A stretch of 64,000 nt of DNA from Chitinophagaceae bacterium. Lineage in GTDB: Bacteria; Bacteroidota; Bacteroidia; Chitinophagales; Chitinophagaceae. The translations under genes were made by a program, and so were the position numbers. The stretch lies in assembly GCA_016706055.1 (NCBI GenBank), contig JADJKL010000006.1, positions 62,001 through 126,000 of the forward strand. Direction: 5' to 3'. The notes under the pieces were generated by a model. That model had not been told where the DNA came from and searched no databases. It saw nothing but the letters and a program-made list of their open reading frames with translations. This document shows, piece by piece, positions 48,019-58,450 of this stretch. Each line of letters begins with the position of its first letter. The stretch's first letter is position 1.

Positions 48019-49137
48019 TTATAAGAAACGTTCATATAGTTTTTCATACAAAGGAATAATTTTCGATATGTCGAATTTCTTTGCATGTTCAGCAGCCCTT
48101 TTTTTGAATTCGTTTAAGGTGTTGTCATCTTTTAAAATAGCAAGAGCATGTTTGCTCATTGTTGCAACATCACCTACATCACCCATATAGCCATTATCAC
48201 CATCGGTTACAATTTCACTTAATCCTCCTGCATTGGTAGAAACTACAGGAACTCCCGCAGCCATAGCCTCCAAAGCTGCCAGGCCAAAACTTTCATATTC
48301 AGAAGTAAGTAGAAATAAATCTGCAATCGGCATAATATCTTCCATCTGTTCCTGCTTGCCGACAAATTGTATTTCATCACATACACCTAATTCTCTTGCT
48401 AAGTCTTCTGCTGTTGATCTTTCGGGACCATCGCCAACAAACAATAATTTAGAAGGGATTTGTTTATTTACTTCCGCAAATATCTTTACAACATCCTGTA
48501 CTCTTTTTATTTTTCTGAAGTTGGATGCATGTAATAGTATTCGTTCTCCATTGGGGGCAATCACTTTTTTAAATGCATTTATCGGCTGCCGTTGAAATCT
48601 GCTTACATCTACAAAATTCACAATCACTTCAATTTCTTTCTTTATATCAAAATGCTTGAATGTTTCCATTCGAAGGTTTTCGGACACGGCAGTAATCGCA
48701 TCACTTTCATTAATAGAGAAAGTAACGACTGGCGCATAAGTCTTGTCTCTTCCTACAAGTGTTATATCTGTTCCATGCAATGTTGTGATAACCGGAATTT
48801 CATATCCTTCTTTTTTTAATATCTGCTTAGCCATATAAGCAGCAGATGCATGTGGAATAGCATAATGTACATGCAACAAGTCTAGCTTATTATTTTTTAT
48901 AACGTCAACCATTGTGCTGGCTAAAGCCGTTTCATATGGGGGATAATCAAAAAGGGGATAGGTTGGCACCTGCACTTCATGATAGAATATATTCGGGATA
49001 AATCCATTGAGCCTTACTGGCTGCTGGTAGGTAATAAAATGTACCATATGCCCTTTTTGTGCCAATGCTTTACCTAATTCTGTAGCCAAAACGCCAGAGC
49101 CGCCAAATGTTGGGTAGCAAACAATTCCAATTTTCAT
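48019..49137 (-). CDS. bshA: N-acetyl-alpha-D-glucosaminyl L-malate synthase
   Basis: First enzyme of bacillithiol synthesis: UDP-GlcNAc plus L-malate. 372 aa GT4 glycosyltransferase from the ATG at 49137 (MKIGIVCYPTFGGSG). HVHYAIPHASAAYMA near 98 and ATSEYESFGLAALEA-type end (SEYESFGLAALEAMAAG) are typical. An upstream extension in frame is not supported. A bacillithiol cell would use that thiol in the sulfide-oxidising pathway encoded at 30-39 kb. Confidence 0.92.
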   Translation of the reverse strand: MKIGIVCYPTFGGSGVLATELGKALAQKGHMVHFITYQQPVRLNGFIPNIFYHEVQVPTYPLFDYPPYETALASTMVDVIKNNKLDLLHVHYAIPHASAAYMAKQILKKEGYEIPVITTLHGTDITLVGRDKTYAPVVTFSINESDAITAVSENLRMETFKHFDIKKEIEVIVNFVDVSRFQRQPINAFKKVIAPNGERILLHASNFRKIKRVQDVVKIFAEVNKQIPSKLLFVGDGPERSTAEDLARELGVCDEIQFVGKQEQMEDIMPIADLFLLTSEYESFGLAALEAMAAGVPVVSTNAGGLSEIVTDGDNGYMGDVGDVATMSKHALAILKDDNTLNEFKKRAAEHAKKFDISKIIPLYEKLYERFL

Positions 49138-49257
49138 AAAATTCTGCTTGTAATGATGAACTAAGGTAACAGTTTTATGCGGCTTTGGTTTGCCGCTTAT
49201 CTTAAAAAAATCTACTAGCATTTAAGGTTTGTATTAACTTTATCCAAATTCGTAAAT

Positions 49258-50627
49258 ATGCAGAAGTTATTTTTTATCGTTTCCTTTTTTATTGCAGCCT
49301 TTCAGGTAAAGGGGCAAAACGCTGATTCTGTTTTCATCAAAAAAATTGCAGATGAAATACTTACAAATGGTAAGGCTTATGATAACCTCAGAGATCTTAC
49401 AAAAAAAATTGGTGGAAGATTGGCTGGCTCACCTGGAATGGTGAAAGCAGAGCAGTGGGGAATGATTGTGATGAAGGAAAGTGGTGCAGAAAATGCCTGG
49501 ATGCAGCAATGTATGGTGCCGCATTGGGTAAGAGGAGGTGAAGATCAAGCTTCTTTTAATGTGCAAGGGAAAAAGGCGTATGAGAAACTGGATGTGGTTG
49601 CTTTAGGAAATTCAATTGGCACCGGAAAGAATGGGGTTACTGCTGAAGTAATAAAGTTGATTCATTTGATGAGTTGGAAAAAAGAAAGGATGAAGTAAAC
49701 GGAAAAATTGTTTTTTACAATTATAAATTCAATGATACTTATGTAAATACATTTCTTGCTTATCGTGATGCAAATCAATACAGAGGACAAGGGCCAAGCC
49801 GTGCAGCCAAATATGGAGCTAAGGCTGTTATTGTAAGAAGTATGAGTCATGCAGCAGATAACAATCCGCATACAGGTGCAACCAGATATGATTCAGCGTA
49901 TGAAAAAATTCCTGCAGTTGCAATCGGATTGAGAGATGCAGACAGGCTAAGTAAGCAGATTGAAGAATCGAAAGTGACTGTGAGAATGCAAACAAATGGT
50001 CATTTTCTTCCAGATACAATCGGGCATAATATAATTGGCGAATTGATTGGCACTCAATTTCCAAAAGAGTATATAACAGTAGGTGGGCATTTGGATAGTT
50101 GGGATAATTGCGAAGGAGCACATGATGATGGAGCCGGATGTGTGCAAACAATGGAAATATTAAGGGCACTTAAGGCCATCGGTTATCGTCCAAAACATAC
50201 CATACGGTTTGTATTGTTTGCGAATGAAGAAAATGGTTTACGAGGTGGTAATAAATATGCTGAAGAAGCTGTCGCCAAAAATGAAAAACATATTTTGGCT
50301 ATTGAAAGTGATGCTGGTGGTTTTACACCAAGAGCATTGGGCCTATCTGGTTCAGATGAACAGTTTCAAAAGTTTTTGGGTTGGAAAGAATTAATTGCAC
50401 CCTATGGCTGTACCGAATTTAATAAAGGAGGCGGAGGAGCTGACATCGGCCCGTTAAGCAGAGCATTAAAAACACCAACTGCAAGCCTTAATCCCGACTC
50501 TCAACGTTACTTCGATATTCATCATGCAAGAAGCGATGTGTTTGAAGCAGTAAATAAAAGAGAATTAGAATTGGGAGCCGTGAATATGGCTGCATTAATT
50601 TATCTGGTAGATAAATACGGGTTATGA
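49258..50627 (+). CDS. Exported M28 metallopeptidase, frameshifted
   Basis: Aminopeptidase-type zinc enzyme with signal peptide ending near VKGQ. Zinc ligands occur in GGHLDSWDNC and HDDGAGC, ANEENGLRG, IESDAGG and DIHHARSD. The frame breaks after GVTAEVI at the AAA run at 49653-49655. One more A gives KVDSFDELEKRKDEVNGK and a continuous protein of about 457 aa. The last four bases overlap the start of the GNAT gene at 50624. Confidence 0.88.
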
Positions 50628-51076
50628 GCAAAAATTATGAAGTAAGAAAGGATGCTTACTACATATCTACAAACCCAGCATTAATAAATATTGATGTCAT
50701 TTATAATTATTTGTCTAAGGAGTCATATTGGGCAACAAATATTCCAAAGGAAATTGTAATAAAATCAATTGCCAACTCATTATGTTTCGGACTTTTTTGT
50801 GAACAGGAACAAATTGGGTTTGCAAGACTGATTACAGACAAAGCAACATTTGCTTATCTGGCCGATGTATTTATTTTAGAAGAATTCAGAGGTAAAGGAT
50901 TATCGAAATGGTTGATGGAAGTAATACATGCCCATCCGGATTTACAAGGCCTTCGCAGATGGATGCTTGGTACCAGGGATGCTCATGGTCTTTACGAACA
51001 ATTTGATTGGACGATGCTTGATGAAGACACAAGGAAAAGGTTTATGCAAAAGCATAACAAAAATCCATATCAATAA
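50624..51076 (+). CDS. GNAT-family acetyltransferase
   Basis: 150 aa. Acetyl-CoA-binding pattern VFILEEFRGKGLSKWLM near 86-102. Overlaps the M28 peptidase by ATGA. Substrate unknown. It converges on argH with no spacer. Confidence 0.88.
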   Translation: MSKNYEVRKDAYYISTNPALINIDVIYNYLSKESYWATNIPKEIVIKSIANSLCFGLFCEQEQIGFARLITDKATFAYLADVFILEEFRGKGLSKWLMEVIHAHPDLQGLRRWMLGTRDAHGLYEQFDWTMLDEDTRKRFMQKHNKNPYQ

Positions 51077-52409
51077 TTAATACTCAATCAAGGCTGCAAG
51101 AGCCGTATTTACTTTTTCAAAAGGGAAACTATCAACAACCTTTTCCATCTGTTTTTTTATTTCAGCAGTACAAAGATTGCCAATACTTCCTTCATGGGTA
51201 TGATTAACAGAAGTGTTGTAAGTAAATTTTCCAGCTTCAATATCTAAACCTACTTTTTTATAAGCATCTCTGAAAGGAATGCCATCATTCACCAGTTTGT
51301 TTACTTCTTCTACGCTAAAGAGATATTTATATTTTTCATCAGCCAGAATATCTTTTTTACTTCAATTTTGGATAGCATCAGCCCTGCCATTTCAATACAA
51401 TCTTTTAATGTTTTGAATGCAGGGAACAAATGTTCTTTCAATAATTGTAAGTCCCGATGATAACCGGAAGGCAAATTAGTCGTCATCATGGTAATCTCAT
51501 TTGGCAAAGCTGCAATTCTGTTACAATGAGAACGGATTAATTCAAACACATCAGGATTTTTTTTATGTGGCATAATACTGCCCAGTTGTTAATTCAGATG
51601 GGAAAAGAAACGAACCCAAAATTCTGATTTAAAAATAAGCAAGCATCCATGCTGAGTTTTGATAAAGTACTCGCCACATTGGCAAGAGACTGAGCAACTA
51701 CTCTTTCAGCTTTTCCTCTTCCCATTTGAGCATAGACCACATTATAGTTCAAATCAGCAAAGCCTAATAATTTTGTTGTCAAAGCTCTATTGATAGGAAA
51801 AGAGGAGCCATACCCAGCAGCAGAACCCAATGGGTTTTTGTTAACTACATCATAAGCTGCTTTTAAAGTAATTACATCATCCACCAAACTTTCAGCATAA
51901 GCCCCAAACCAAAGTCCAAATGATGAAGGCATGGCTAATTGCAGATGCGTATAACCTGGTAAAAGATCTGTTTTATATTTTTCGCTTTGAGTTTGTAGTA
52001 ATTCAAAAAGTGGCTGAATACTTTTAACTAGTTCTTCCAGCTCGTTGCGCAAGAATAATTTCACATCCACCAGCACTTGATCGTTACGACTCCTGGCACT
52101 ATGAATTTTCTTTCCTACATCACCAAGCTTTTGTGTTAGCAGTAATTCTATTTGTGAGTGAATATCTTCCACATCATCCTGCAAGGTAAATTCACCGTTC
52201 TCTATTTGTTTGTATATAGATTTTAATTCTATTTGGAGTTGAGTCAATTCTTCTTTTGTCAATAATCCAACTGATGCAAGCATTTCAATATGTGCTAAAG
52301 AACCCAGCACATCAAAGGAAGCAAGGTACATGTCCATTTCTCTGTCGTTGCCAACAGTAAATTTTTCTACTTCTTGTAATGATGCTTTATCTTTTTGCCA
52401 GAGTTTCAT
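51077..52409 (-). CDS. argH: Argininosuccinate lyase, disrupted
   Basis: Last step of arginine synthesis. Three frames in all three phases cover one gene of about 444 aa. First part to about 268 with HSARSRNDQ intact. Frame 1 stops after NFGFVSFPI near 51594. The correct reading would be FPSELTTGSSIMPHKKNPD, needing one base removed near 51599 and two inserted near 51584, at the superfamily signature loop. Second break is a run of six T at 51353-51358 (seven needed) after SKIEVKK. Then it continues DILADEKYKYLF to the end. Overlaps the argE-like gene by ATGA. Confidence 0.87.
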
Positions 52410-53476
52410 ACTACTTTGTTTAAAAGCTGGATATACAAATCAATTCCTTCTTTAATTTCATCAATATAAATATACTCATCTGCCGTATGACTTCTTGCAG
52501 AATCTCCTGGTCCCATTTTTAAAGAAGGAAAGGGCATCAATGCTTTATCAGATGTAGTAGGTGAGCCATAATAAGTTCTGCCAAGATCAGTTCCTGCTTT
52601 TACAAGTGGATGATCCAAAGCAATTGATGTTGAACGCAGTCTTGTGCTTCTTGGACTAGTCTCACTTTGTACATTTTGTTTGATGATTTCTAACACTTCT
52701 TCAAAACTATATAATTCATTTACCCTGGTATCCACAACAAATTTGCAAATAGCAGGAACAACATTGTGTGCTTTATTCTCCGTTTCAATTACGGTCACAC
52801 TCATTTTATTTGCTCCTAATAAATCAGAAATCTTCGGAAATTGAAAGCTGTTGAACCACTCAATATCTTTTAATGATTTAGTGATTGCATTCTCACCCTC
52901 ATTTCTTGCAGCATGACCAGCTTTTCCATGGCTAATGCAATCTATCACCATCAATCCTCTTTCCGCAACTGCCATTTGCATTTGAGTTGGCTCTCCAACA
53001 ATTGCACAATCTATTTTTGGCAAGTAGGGTAATGTATATTCAATTCCACCTGCACCGGAAATTTCTTCTTCTGCGGTTGCAGCAAAAATGATATTGTAAT
53101 TACTCTCTGATTTATCGTAATAGTTTAAAAAAACTGCCAGTAAGGAAACCAAACAGCCTCCTGCATCATTACTTCCAAGACCGTATAGTTTTCCATCTTC
53201 TACAATTGGAGAAAATGAGTCTTTTGTGTATTGAGGATTTGGCTTTACCGTATCATGATGTGAGTTGAGTAAGATAGTTGGCTTACTCTCATCATAATAT
53301 TTATTCAAAGCAAAAACATTGTTACCAACTCTTGTGGCAGCAATATTTTTTAATGCTAAGAACTTGCCGATAATTCCAGCAGTCTGGTCTTCTTCTTTGC
53401 TGAATGATGGAGTAGCTATCAACTCTTTTAATAAGCTAATAGAATCATCTTGTAATATGTTTAATTCGCTACTCAT
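52406..53476 (-). CDS. M20-family deacylase, argE-like
   Basis: 356 aa, intact. Metal ligands NSHHDTVKPN near 75, GSNDAGGC near 98, AEEEISG near 132. In Bacteroidota arginine operons this enzyme removes the acyl group from N-acetyl- or N-succinylcitrulline. Overlaps argB by 8 bases and argH by 4. Confidence 0.9.
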   Translation of the reverse strand: MSSELNILQDDSISLLKELIATPSFSKEEDQTAGIIGKFLALKNIAATRVGNNVFALNKYYDESKPTILLNSHHDTVKPNPQYTKDSFSPIVEDGKLYGLGSNDAGGCLVSLLAVFLNYYDKSESNYNIIFAATAEEEISGAGGIEYTLPYLPKIDCAIVGEPTQMQMAVAERGLMVIDCISHGKAGHAARNEGENAITKSLKDIEWFNSFQFPKISDLLGANKMSVTVIETENKAHNVVPAICKFVVDTRVNELYSFEEVLEIIKQNVQSETSPRSTRLRSTSIALDHPLVKAGTDLGRTYYGSPTTSDKALMPFPSLKMGPGDSARSHTADEYIYIDEIKEGIDLYIQLLNKVV

Positions 53477-54252
53477 TGATAATTGCTGTACCTGATTTTC
53501 CTTCAGTTAGTTGATTCAAATTTTCTGCTCTACCTACAATTACTTTTTTTACGCCACTTTTTAATGCCGCAAATGCATTGTCCAGTTTTGGAATCATGCC
53601 GGCGAATATTTTTTTCTTTTCTTTTAATTCCTGGTAATAAGAAGGGTTTATTTCCGGAATAACAGATGAGTCATCATCTGCATTCAGCAGAACACCACTT
53701 TTTTCAAATGCATATATAAGCTCAACATCATATAAATTACTCATGCCTTTTGCAATTTCCTGTGCTATTGTATCAGCATTTGTATTCAGTAATTGTCCTT
53801 GCTGGTCATGTGTGATGGGTGCAAACACAACAGCAATTTTTTTCCAATAAAGTGCTTATAAGGTCGCTATTAACCGCATCTACATCACCTACAAAACCAT
53901 AATCCATTCCCGGATGTACTCTTTTATGCGCAAGGATGCTGTCACCATCTGCACCGGATAATCCCAATGCATTGCAATCATACGATTGTAATGTTGCTAC
54001 AATATTTTTGTTAATATAGCCTGCATAGACCATTGTTACTATTTTCAATGTCTCTGCGTCAGTAATTCTTCTGCCATCTAATAGCTTTTGTTCAATGCCA
54101 AGTTCCTCCGCCATTCTGGTTGCCAACTTACCGCCTCCATGCACTAAAATTTTTTTTTCACTTAGTGAAGAAAAATCTTTTAGAAATGATTTTAGCTTCA
54201 CATTATCATCGATAATATTACCACCAATTTTTATGACGTATAGTTTATTCAT
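53469..54252 (-). CDS. argB: Acetylglutamate kinase, frameshifted
   Basis: Phosphorylates N-acylglutamate. N-terminal KIGGNIIDD and VHGGGKLATRM, later LSGADGDSI and GMIPKLDNAFAALKSGVKKV. The frame breaks at the T run 53837-53843 (plus strand): six instead of seven would read LLEKIAVVFAPITHD. Corrected length about 260 aa. Overlaps both neighbours. Confidence 0.9.
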
Positions 54253-55201
54253 TCCCCTTTAGTATTTCTGCCAGCACAGCTTGAGCAGCCCAAACCCTGT
54301 TAGAAGCTTCAAGTGTTACGATACTGTTTGGTCCGTCTAATATCTCATCACTCAGTTCTACATTTCTGCGAACAGGAAGACAATGCATCACTTTCGCATT
54401 ATTAGTCAGTTCTAATTTCTTATTGGTCATCATCCAATTTGGATCACTTTCATACATTTTCCCATAATCAGTAAAAGTGCTCCAGTTTTTTACATACACA
54501 AAGTCTGCATCTTTCAACGCTTCATTTTGATTATGCGTTATTGTTGCTCCTTTTGTAAATTCCTCACTTAGTTCGTAATCTTCTGGATGAGTAATTACGA
54601 AGTCAGCTTTGCCCCATGCATTTACCCATTGCGAAAAACTATTAGCAACACATTGTGGCAATGGCTTTACATGTGGCGCCCATGTCAAAACAATTTTAGG
54701 TTTTCGCTGTTCTTTAAATGATTCTGTAATAGTAATAATATCTGTTAGTGATTGTAGAGGATGTAATGTTGAACTTTCCAGGCTCACCACCGGAATACCG
54801 GAATACTTTATAAATTGTTTGATGTACAGTTCGCTGTAATCATCATCCCGATTTTTTAATGAAGGGAAAGTTCTGATAGCTAGAATGTCAAAATATTTTC
54901 CAAAAATAGGAGCCGCATCCTTTACATGTTCTACTGATGTACCACTCATGATGGCCTCTTCTTCAAATTCAAGCATCCAACCTTCGTTGCCTACATTAAA
55001 GATGATGGCTTCCATTCCCAGGTTTTGCGCTGCAATCTGGGTACTTAATCTGGTACGCATACTTGGATTCAGAAACAGGCAGCCAATTCTTTTATTTGTT
55101 CCGAGTGATTTATCGGTAAAAGGATTGGCTTTGTATGCAAGAGCTTTTTGCACTAATGCATCAATGTTATTTACATCATTAACAGAAATAAATTGTTTCA
55201 A
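54245..55201 (-). CDS. argF': N-acyl-ornithine carbamoyltransferase (ArgF')
   Basis: Forms N-acetyl- or N-succinylcitrulline, the step that distinguishes Bacteroidota arginine synthesis. 318 aa. Carbamoyl-phosphate site FLNPSMRTRLSTQ near 44-56, HPLQSLTDI near 148, HCLPVRRN near 276. The residue that separates acetyl from succinyl specificity is not safe to read here. Confidence 0.92.
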   Translation of the reverse strand: MKQFISVNDVNNIDALVQKALAYKANPFTDKSLGTNKRIGCLFLNPSMRTRLSTQIAAQNLGMEAIIFNVGNEGWMLEFEEEAIMSGTSVEHVKDAAPIFGKYFDILAIRTFPSLKNRDDDYSELYIKQFIKYSGIPVVSLESSTLHPLQSLTDIITITESFKEQRKPKIVLTWAPHVKPLPQCVANSFSQWVNAWGKADFVITHPEDYELSEEFTKGATITHNQNEALKDADFVYVKNWSTFTDYGKMYESDPNWMMTNKKLELTNNAKVMHCLPVRRNVELSDEILDGPNSIVTLEASNRVWAAQAVLAEILKGNE

Positions 55202-55325
55202 TTCCAGTATTTTTATTTTGTTACCAACTGTTGTTTTTCATGGCATCTTCGTTGCGTCGCACTCTTCAGCTGCATGAATTCTATTGAGCTTATCGAGTAT
55301 CGGCAATTTCTGCGTCGGATATTTA

Positions 55326-56477
55326 TTAGTCAGCTAGCGCAGCAACTTTTTCTATTTCTTCTTTTATAGAATCAATAAACTGCTCTGCATCTCTTTTTTT
55401 CAAAGCCAGTGACGGAAGCAAACGAATAACATTTGGTTTTGCTTCACCCGTAAATATTTGTTGATTCCACAAGAGATTTTTCTTCAGATCTTTTAATTCA
55501 TCTGGCACATCAAATCCTATCATTAAACCTCTACCTCTTACGTTTTTCAATTGCGGAATTGCTTCCAATTCATTTCTCAGGTATTTGCCAACCATTACAG
55601 CATTACCCATTAGTTTTTCTTCTTCAATTATTTCCAACACTGCTAATGCAGCAGCACAAGCAAGATGGTTGCCACCAAAAGTGGTTCCTAATTGGAAATG
55701 TTTTGCTTTTATTTTCGGAGAAACAATTATGCCTGCAACAGGAAAGCCATTGCCCATTCCTTTTGCCATGGTGTAGATGTCGGCATTTACTCCAGCAAAA
55801 TCATGACTAAAAAACTTGCCACTTCTACCATAACCGCATTGTACACTGTCTGCTATATAAATTGCTCCATGTTCATCACATAATGAACGGATTTTTTGCA
55901 GGAAAGAATCCGTCGCAATATTAATACCGCCTACACCTTGAATGCCTTCTATAATCACCGAAGAGATTTCTTTGCCATTCTTTTTGAAACTTTCTTCTAA
56001 TGCTTCTTCATCATTAAATGGAAGGAAAATTACATTATCAGTTTCATTTACAGGAGCGATATAATTTTTGTTATCTGTAACTGAAACGGCTAAGGAAGTT
56101 CTGCCATGAAATGATTTGCTGAAAGCAACTATTTTTTTTCTGCCATTGTGGAAACTGGCAAGCTTCAAAGCATTTTCATTTGCTTCAGCTCCGCTGTTAC
56201 AAAGAAATAACTGATAATCTTCTTTGCCTGAAACCTTACCAAGCTTTTCAGCCAGTTGTTGTTGCAAAGGAATTTTTATTGAATTAGAATAGAAGGCAAT
56301 TTTGTTTAACTGCTCTTCAATTCGCTTCACCCAATGCGGATGTGTATGGCCGATGCTGATTACAGCATGTCCGCCATAAAGGTCAAGATATTGTTCGCCT
56401 TTATCATCCCACACATATGAGCCTTTTGCTTTTACGATGGTGATTTCGTTTATTGGATATACGTCGAATAAGTTCAT
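55326..56477 (-). CDS. argD: Acetylornithine aminotransferase
   Basis: PLP aminotransferase of 383 aa, intact. GAEANENALKLA near 93-104, IADSVQCGYGRSG near 197, and TMAKGMGNGFPVAG near 217 with the PLP lysine. 124 bp separate it from argF'; that spacer shows no gene. Confidence 0.94.
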   Translation of the reverse strand: MNLFDVYPINEITIVKAKGSYVWDDKGEQYLDLYGGHAVISIGHTHPHWVKRIEEQLNKIAFYSNSIKIPLQQQLAEKLGKVSGKEDYQLFLCNSGAEANENALKLASFHNGRKKIVAFSKSFHGRTSLAVSVTDNKNYIAPVNETDNVIFLPFNDEEALEESFKKNGKEISSVIIEGIQGVGGINIATDSFLQKIRSLCDEHGAIYIADSVQCGYGRSGKFFSHDFAGVNADIYTMAKGMGNGFPVAGIIVSPKIKAKHFQLGTTFGGNHLACAAALAVLEIIEEEKLMGNAVMVGKYLRNELEAIPQLKNVRGRGLMIGFDVPDELKDLKKNLLWNQQIFTGEAKPNVIRLLPSLALKKRDAEQFIDSIKEEIEKVAALAD

Positions 56478-56486
56478 TATTATTAT

Positions 56487-57463
56487 TTAGAAGTAATTTG
56501 CTTTAAGTTTAAGTCCGGTTGTTTCTTCTAGTCCGAAAATGAGATTCATGTTTTGTACTGCTTGTCCGCTGGCACCTTTTAATAAATTATCAGCAATAGA
56601 ATGAACGACAAGTTTACTGCCGGCCTTTTCTATTTGAATCATTGCTTTGTTAGTATTTACAACCTGTTTTAAAAAAATAGGTTCTTTGCTTACATGAGTA
56701 AAAGGATGATTGTTATAATATTTTTTGAACAACACAAATACTTCTTCTACTGAAAGGTCACAATTCAAAGTAGAGCTAATAAAAATCCCTCTCGTAAAAT
56801 CTCCTCTCCACGGAACAAAATTCAAGTCTATATTTTTCTTTGGCTGTAATTGCATAAGAGATTCTCCAACTTCTCCAAGATGTTGATGCGTTAAAGTTTT
56901 ATAGGCTTGTACATTATTAGCTCTCCAGCTAAAGTGTGAAGTCTGTGTCAAAGATTGCCCAGCACCAGTAGATCCAGTAATGCCGGTTGTGTAAATATCT
57001 TTTAATAGGCCTGCTTTTGCCAATGGTAATAAACCTAATTGTAAAGTAGTTGCAAAGCAACCAGGATTCGCAATATTCTTTGCAGATTTAATTTTCTGTC
57101 TGTTTAACTCGGGCAATCCATACACAAAATTTCGTTTACCGAATTTTGAAGATTGAGTTAAACGAAAGTCATTTGCGAGGTCAATGATTTTTATTTGATC
57201 TGGTATTTTATTTTCCGTTAGAATTTTGTTGACTCGCCATGTCCAAGACAAAGAAATAGCACATCAATATCAGTGCTCAGTTCATTAGTAAAGTTTAATT
57301 CAGTGTCACCCAATAAATCCTGATGTACAGAATGAACAGGTTTGCCGGCATTGCTCCGGCTATGAATAAAGCTAATAGCAACTGTTGGATGATTAACTAA
57401 TAGCCTGATTAGTTCTCCGCCAGTATAACCAGCACCTCCTATAATCCCTACCTTTATTTTCAT
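56487..57463 (-). CDS. argC: N-acyl-gamma-glutamyl-phosphate reductase, frameshifted
   Basis: From the ATG at 57463 (MKIKVGIIGGAGYTGGEL). The frame breaks after GHGESTKF at the AA at 57222-57223 (plus strand). With one more base it reads FLTENKIPDQIKIIDLAND. Catalytic Cys in ANPGCFATTL. Corrected length about 324 aa. Confidence 0.9.
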
Positions 57464-57478
57464 ACTCTTCAATTTACT

Positions 57479-57500
57479 CCCCTTTAGGGGCTGGGGGTTT
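57479..57500. repeat. Dispersed palindromic repeat, copy 2
   Basis: CCCCTTTAGGGG followed by CTGGGGGTTT, the reverse complement of copy 1 at 14726-14745 with two differences. It abuts the argG stop. Confidence 0.55.
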
Positions 57501-58429
57501 TAATTTTTTCCATCTGCTTCTTCTTTTACCAAATGGTACATGGCTGTTTGATTACCAAAAATTTTGCTGAAACCTCTTACATCATCTCCGGTAAAACCGG
57601 TATTCATTTCACCATATTTTCCAAATCTGCTGTTCATCAAATCATATTTTGATTCAATTCCAATAACTTGAAATCTATATGGATATAATTGAACAAATAC
57701 GTCGCCAGTTACATTTCGTTGACTACTTTCTAAAAATCGTTCAATGTCAATCATTACCGGATCAAGTATCTGACCTTCATGCAGCCAGTTGCCATAAAAT
57801 TGTGCTAACTGATCTTTCCATTGTAATTGCCATTTAGTCAACACATGTTTTTCCAAAGCATGATGGGCTTTGATAATTACCATAGGTGCTGCCCCTTTAT
57901 TAATGGAGTACATAGATTTTTCAAAATTCATGTCTACACCTTTCTCTTTAAGGTACGAAATCTCTTCTTCACGGCTTAATTGTAAATCTCTTATCGGCGT
58001 AATAATTTCAACACCGGGAATCATTATGTGAAAAACCATATCAAAACGAACCTGATCATTTCCTGCACCTGTGCTGCCGTGAGCAACAGCATCAGCATTT
58101 AATTCCTTTGTATGCTCTGCAATATGTAATGCCTGGCTTAACCTTTCTGCAGAAACAGAAAGAGGATAGGTGTTATTCTTCAACACATTTCCGAAAATCA
58201 GGTACTTAATAATGCTGTCATAATAATTCTGAACGGCATCAACTGTTTTGTGAGTCTTTACTCCCAGTTTATAAGCATGTTCTTCTATCTGCTTCAATTC
58301 ATCCTTATCGAAACCACCAGTATTTACTATGATGCTGTGTACTTCATAATTCTTTTCTTCTGTAAGGTATTTTACACAATAGGAAGTGTCTAATCCGCCA
58401 CTGAAACCTAATACTACTTTTTTTGCCAT
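57500..58429 (-). CDS. argG: Argininosuccinate synthase with internal deletion
   Basis: Condenses citrulline and aspartate. Begins normally (LGFSGGLDTSYC ATP site at 7-18; GSTGAGNDQVRFD near 118-130) but is only 309 aa where the family is about 395-410. Between SINKG (residue 179) and AAPMVIIKAHHALEKH about 80-90 residues are missing in frame, including the LWG segment of the substrate site. The lesion is near 57893-57897 and is not a homopolymer shift. The C-terminal part is intact. Confidence 0.93.
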   Translation of the reverse strand: MAKKVVLGFSGGLDTSYCVKYLTEEKNYEVHSIIVNTGGFDKDELKQIEEHAYKLGVKTHKTVDAVQNYYDSIIKYLIFGNVLKNNTYPLSVSAERLSQALHIAEHTKELNADAVAHGSTGAGNDQVRFDMVFHIMIPGVEIITPIRDLQLSREEEISYLKEKGVDMNFEKSMYSINKGAAPMVIIKAHHALEKHVLTKWQLQWKDQLAQFYGNWLHEGQILDPVMIDIERFLESSQRNVTGDVFVQLYPYRFQVIGIESKYDLMNSRFGKYGEMNTGFTGDDVRGFSKIFGNQTAMYHLVKEEADGKN

Positions 58430-58450
58430 TATATAAAAATTGTTTTTCTA

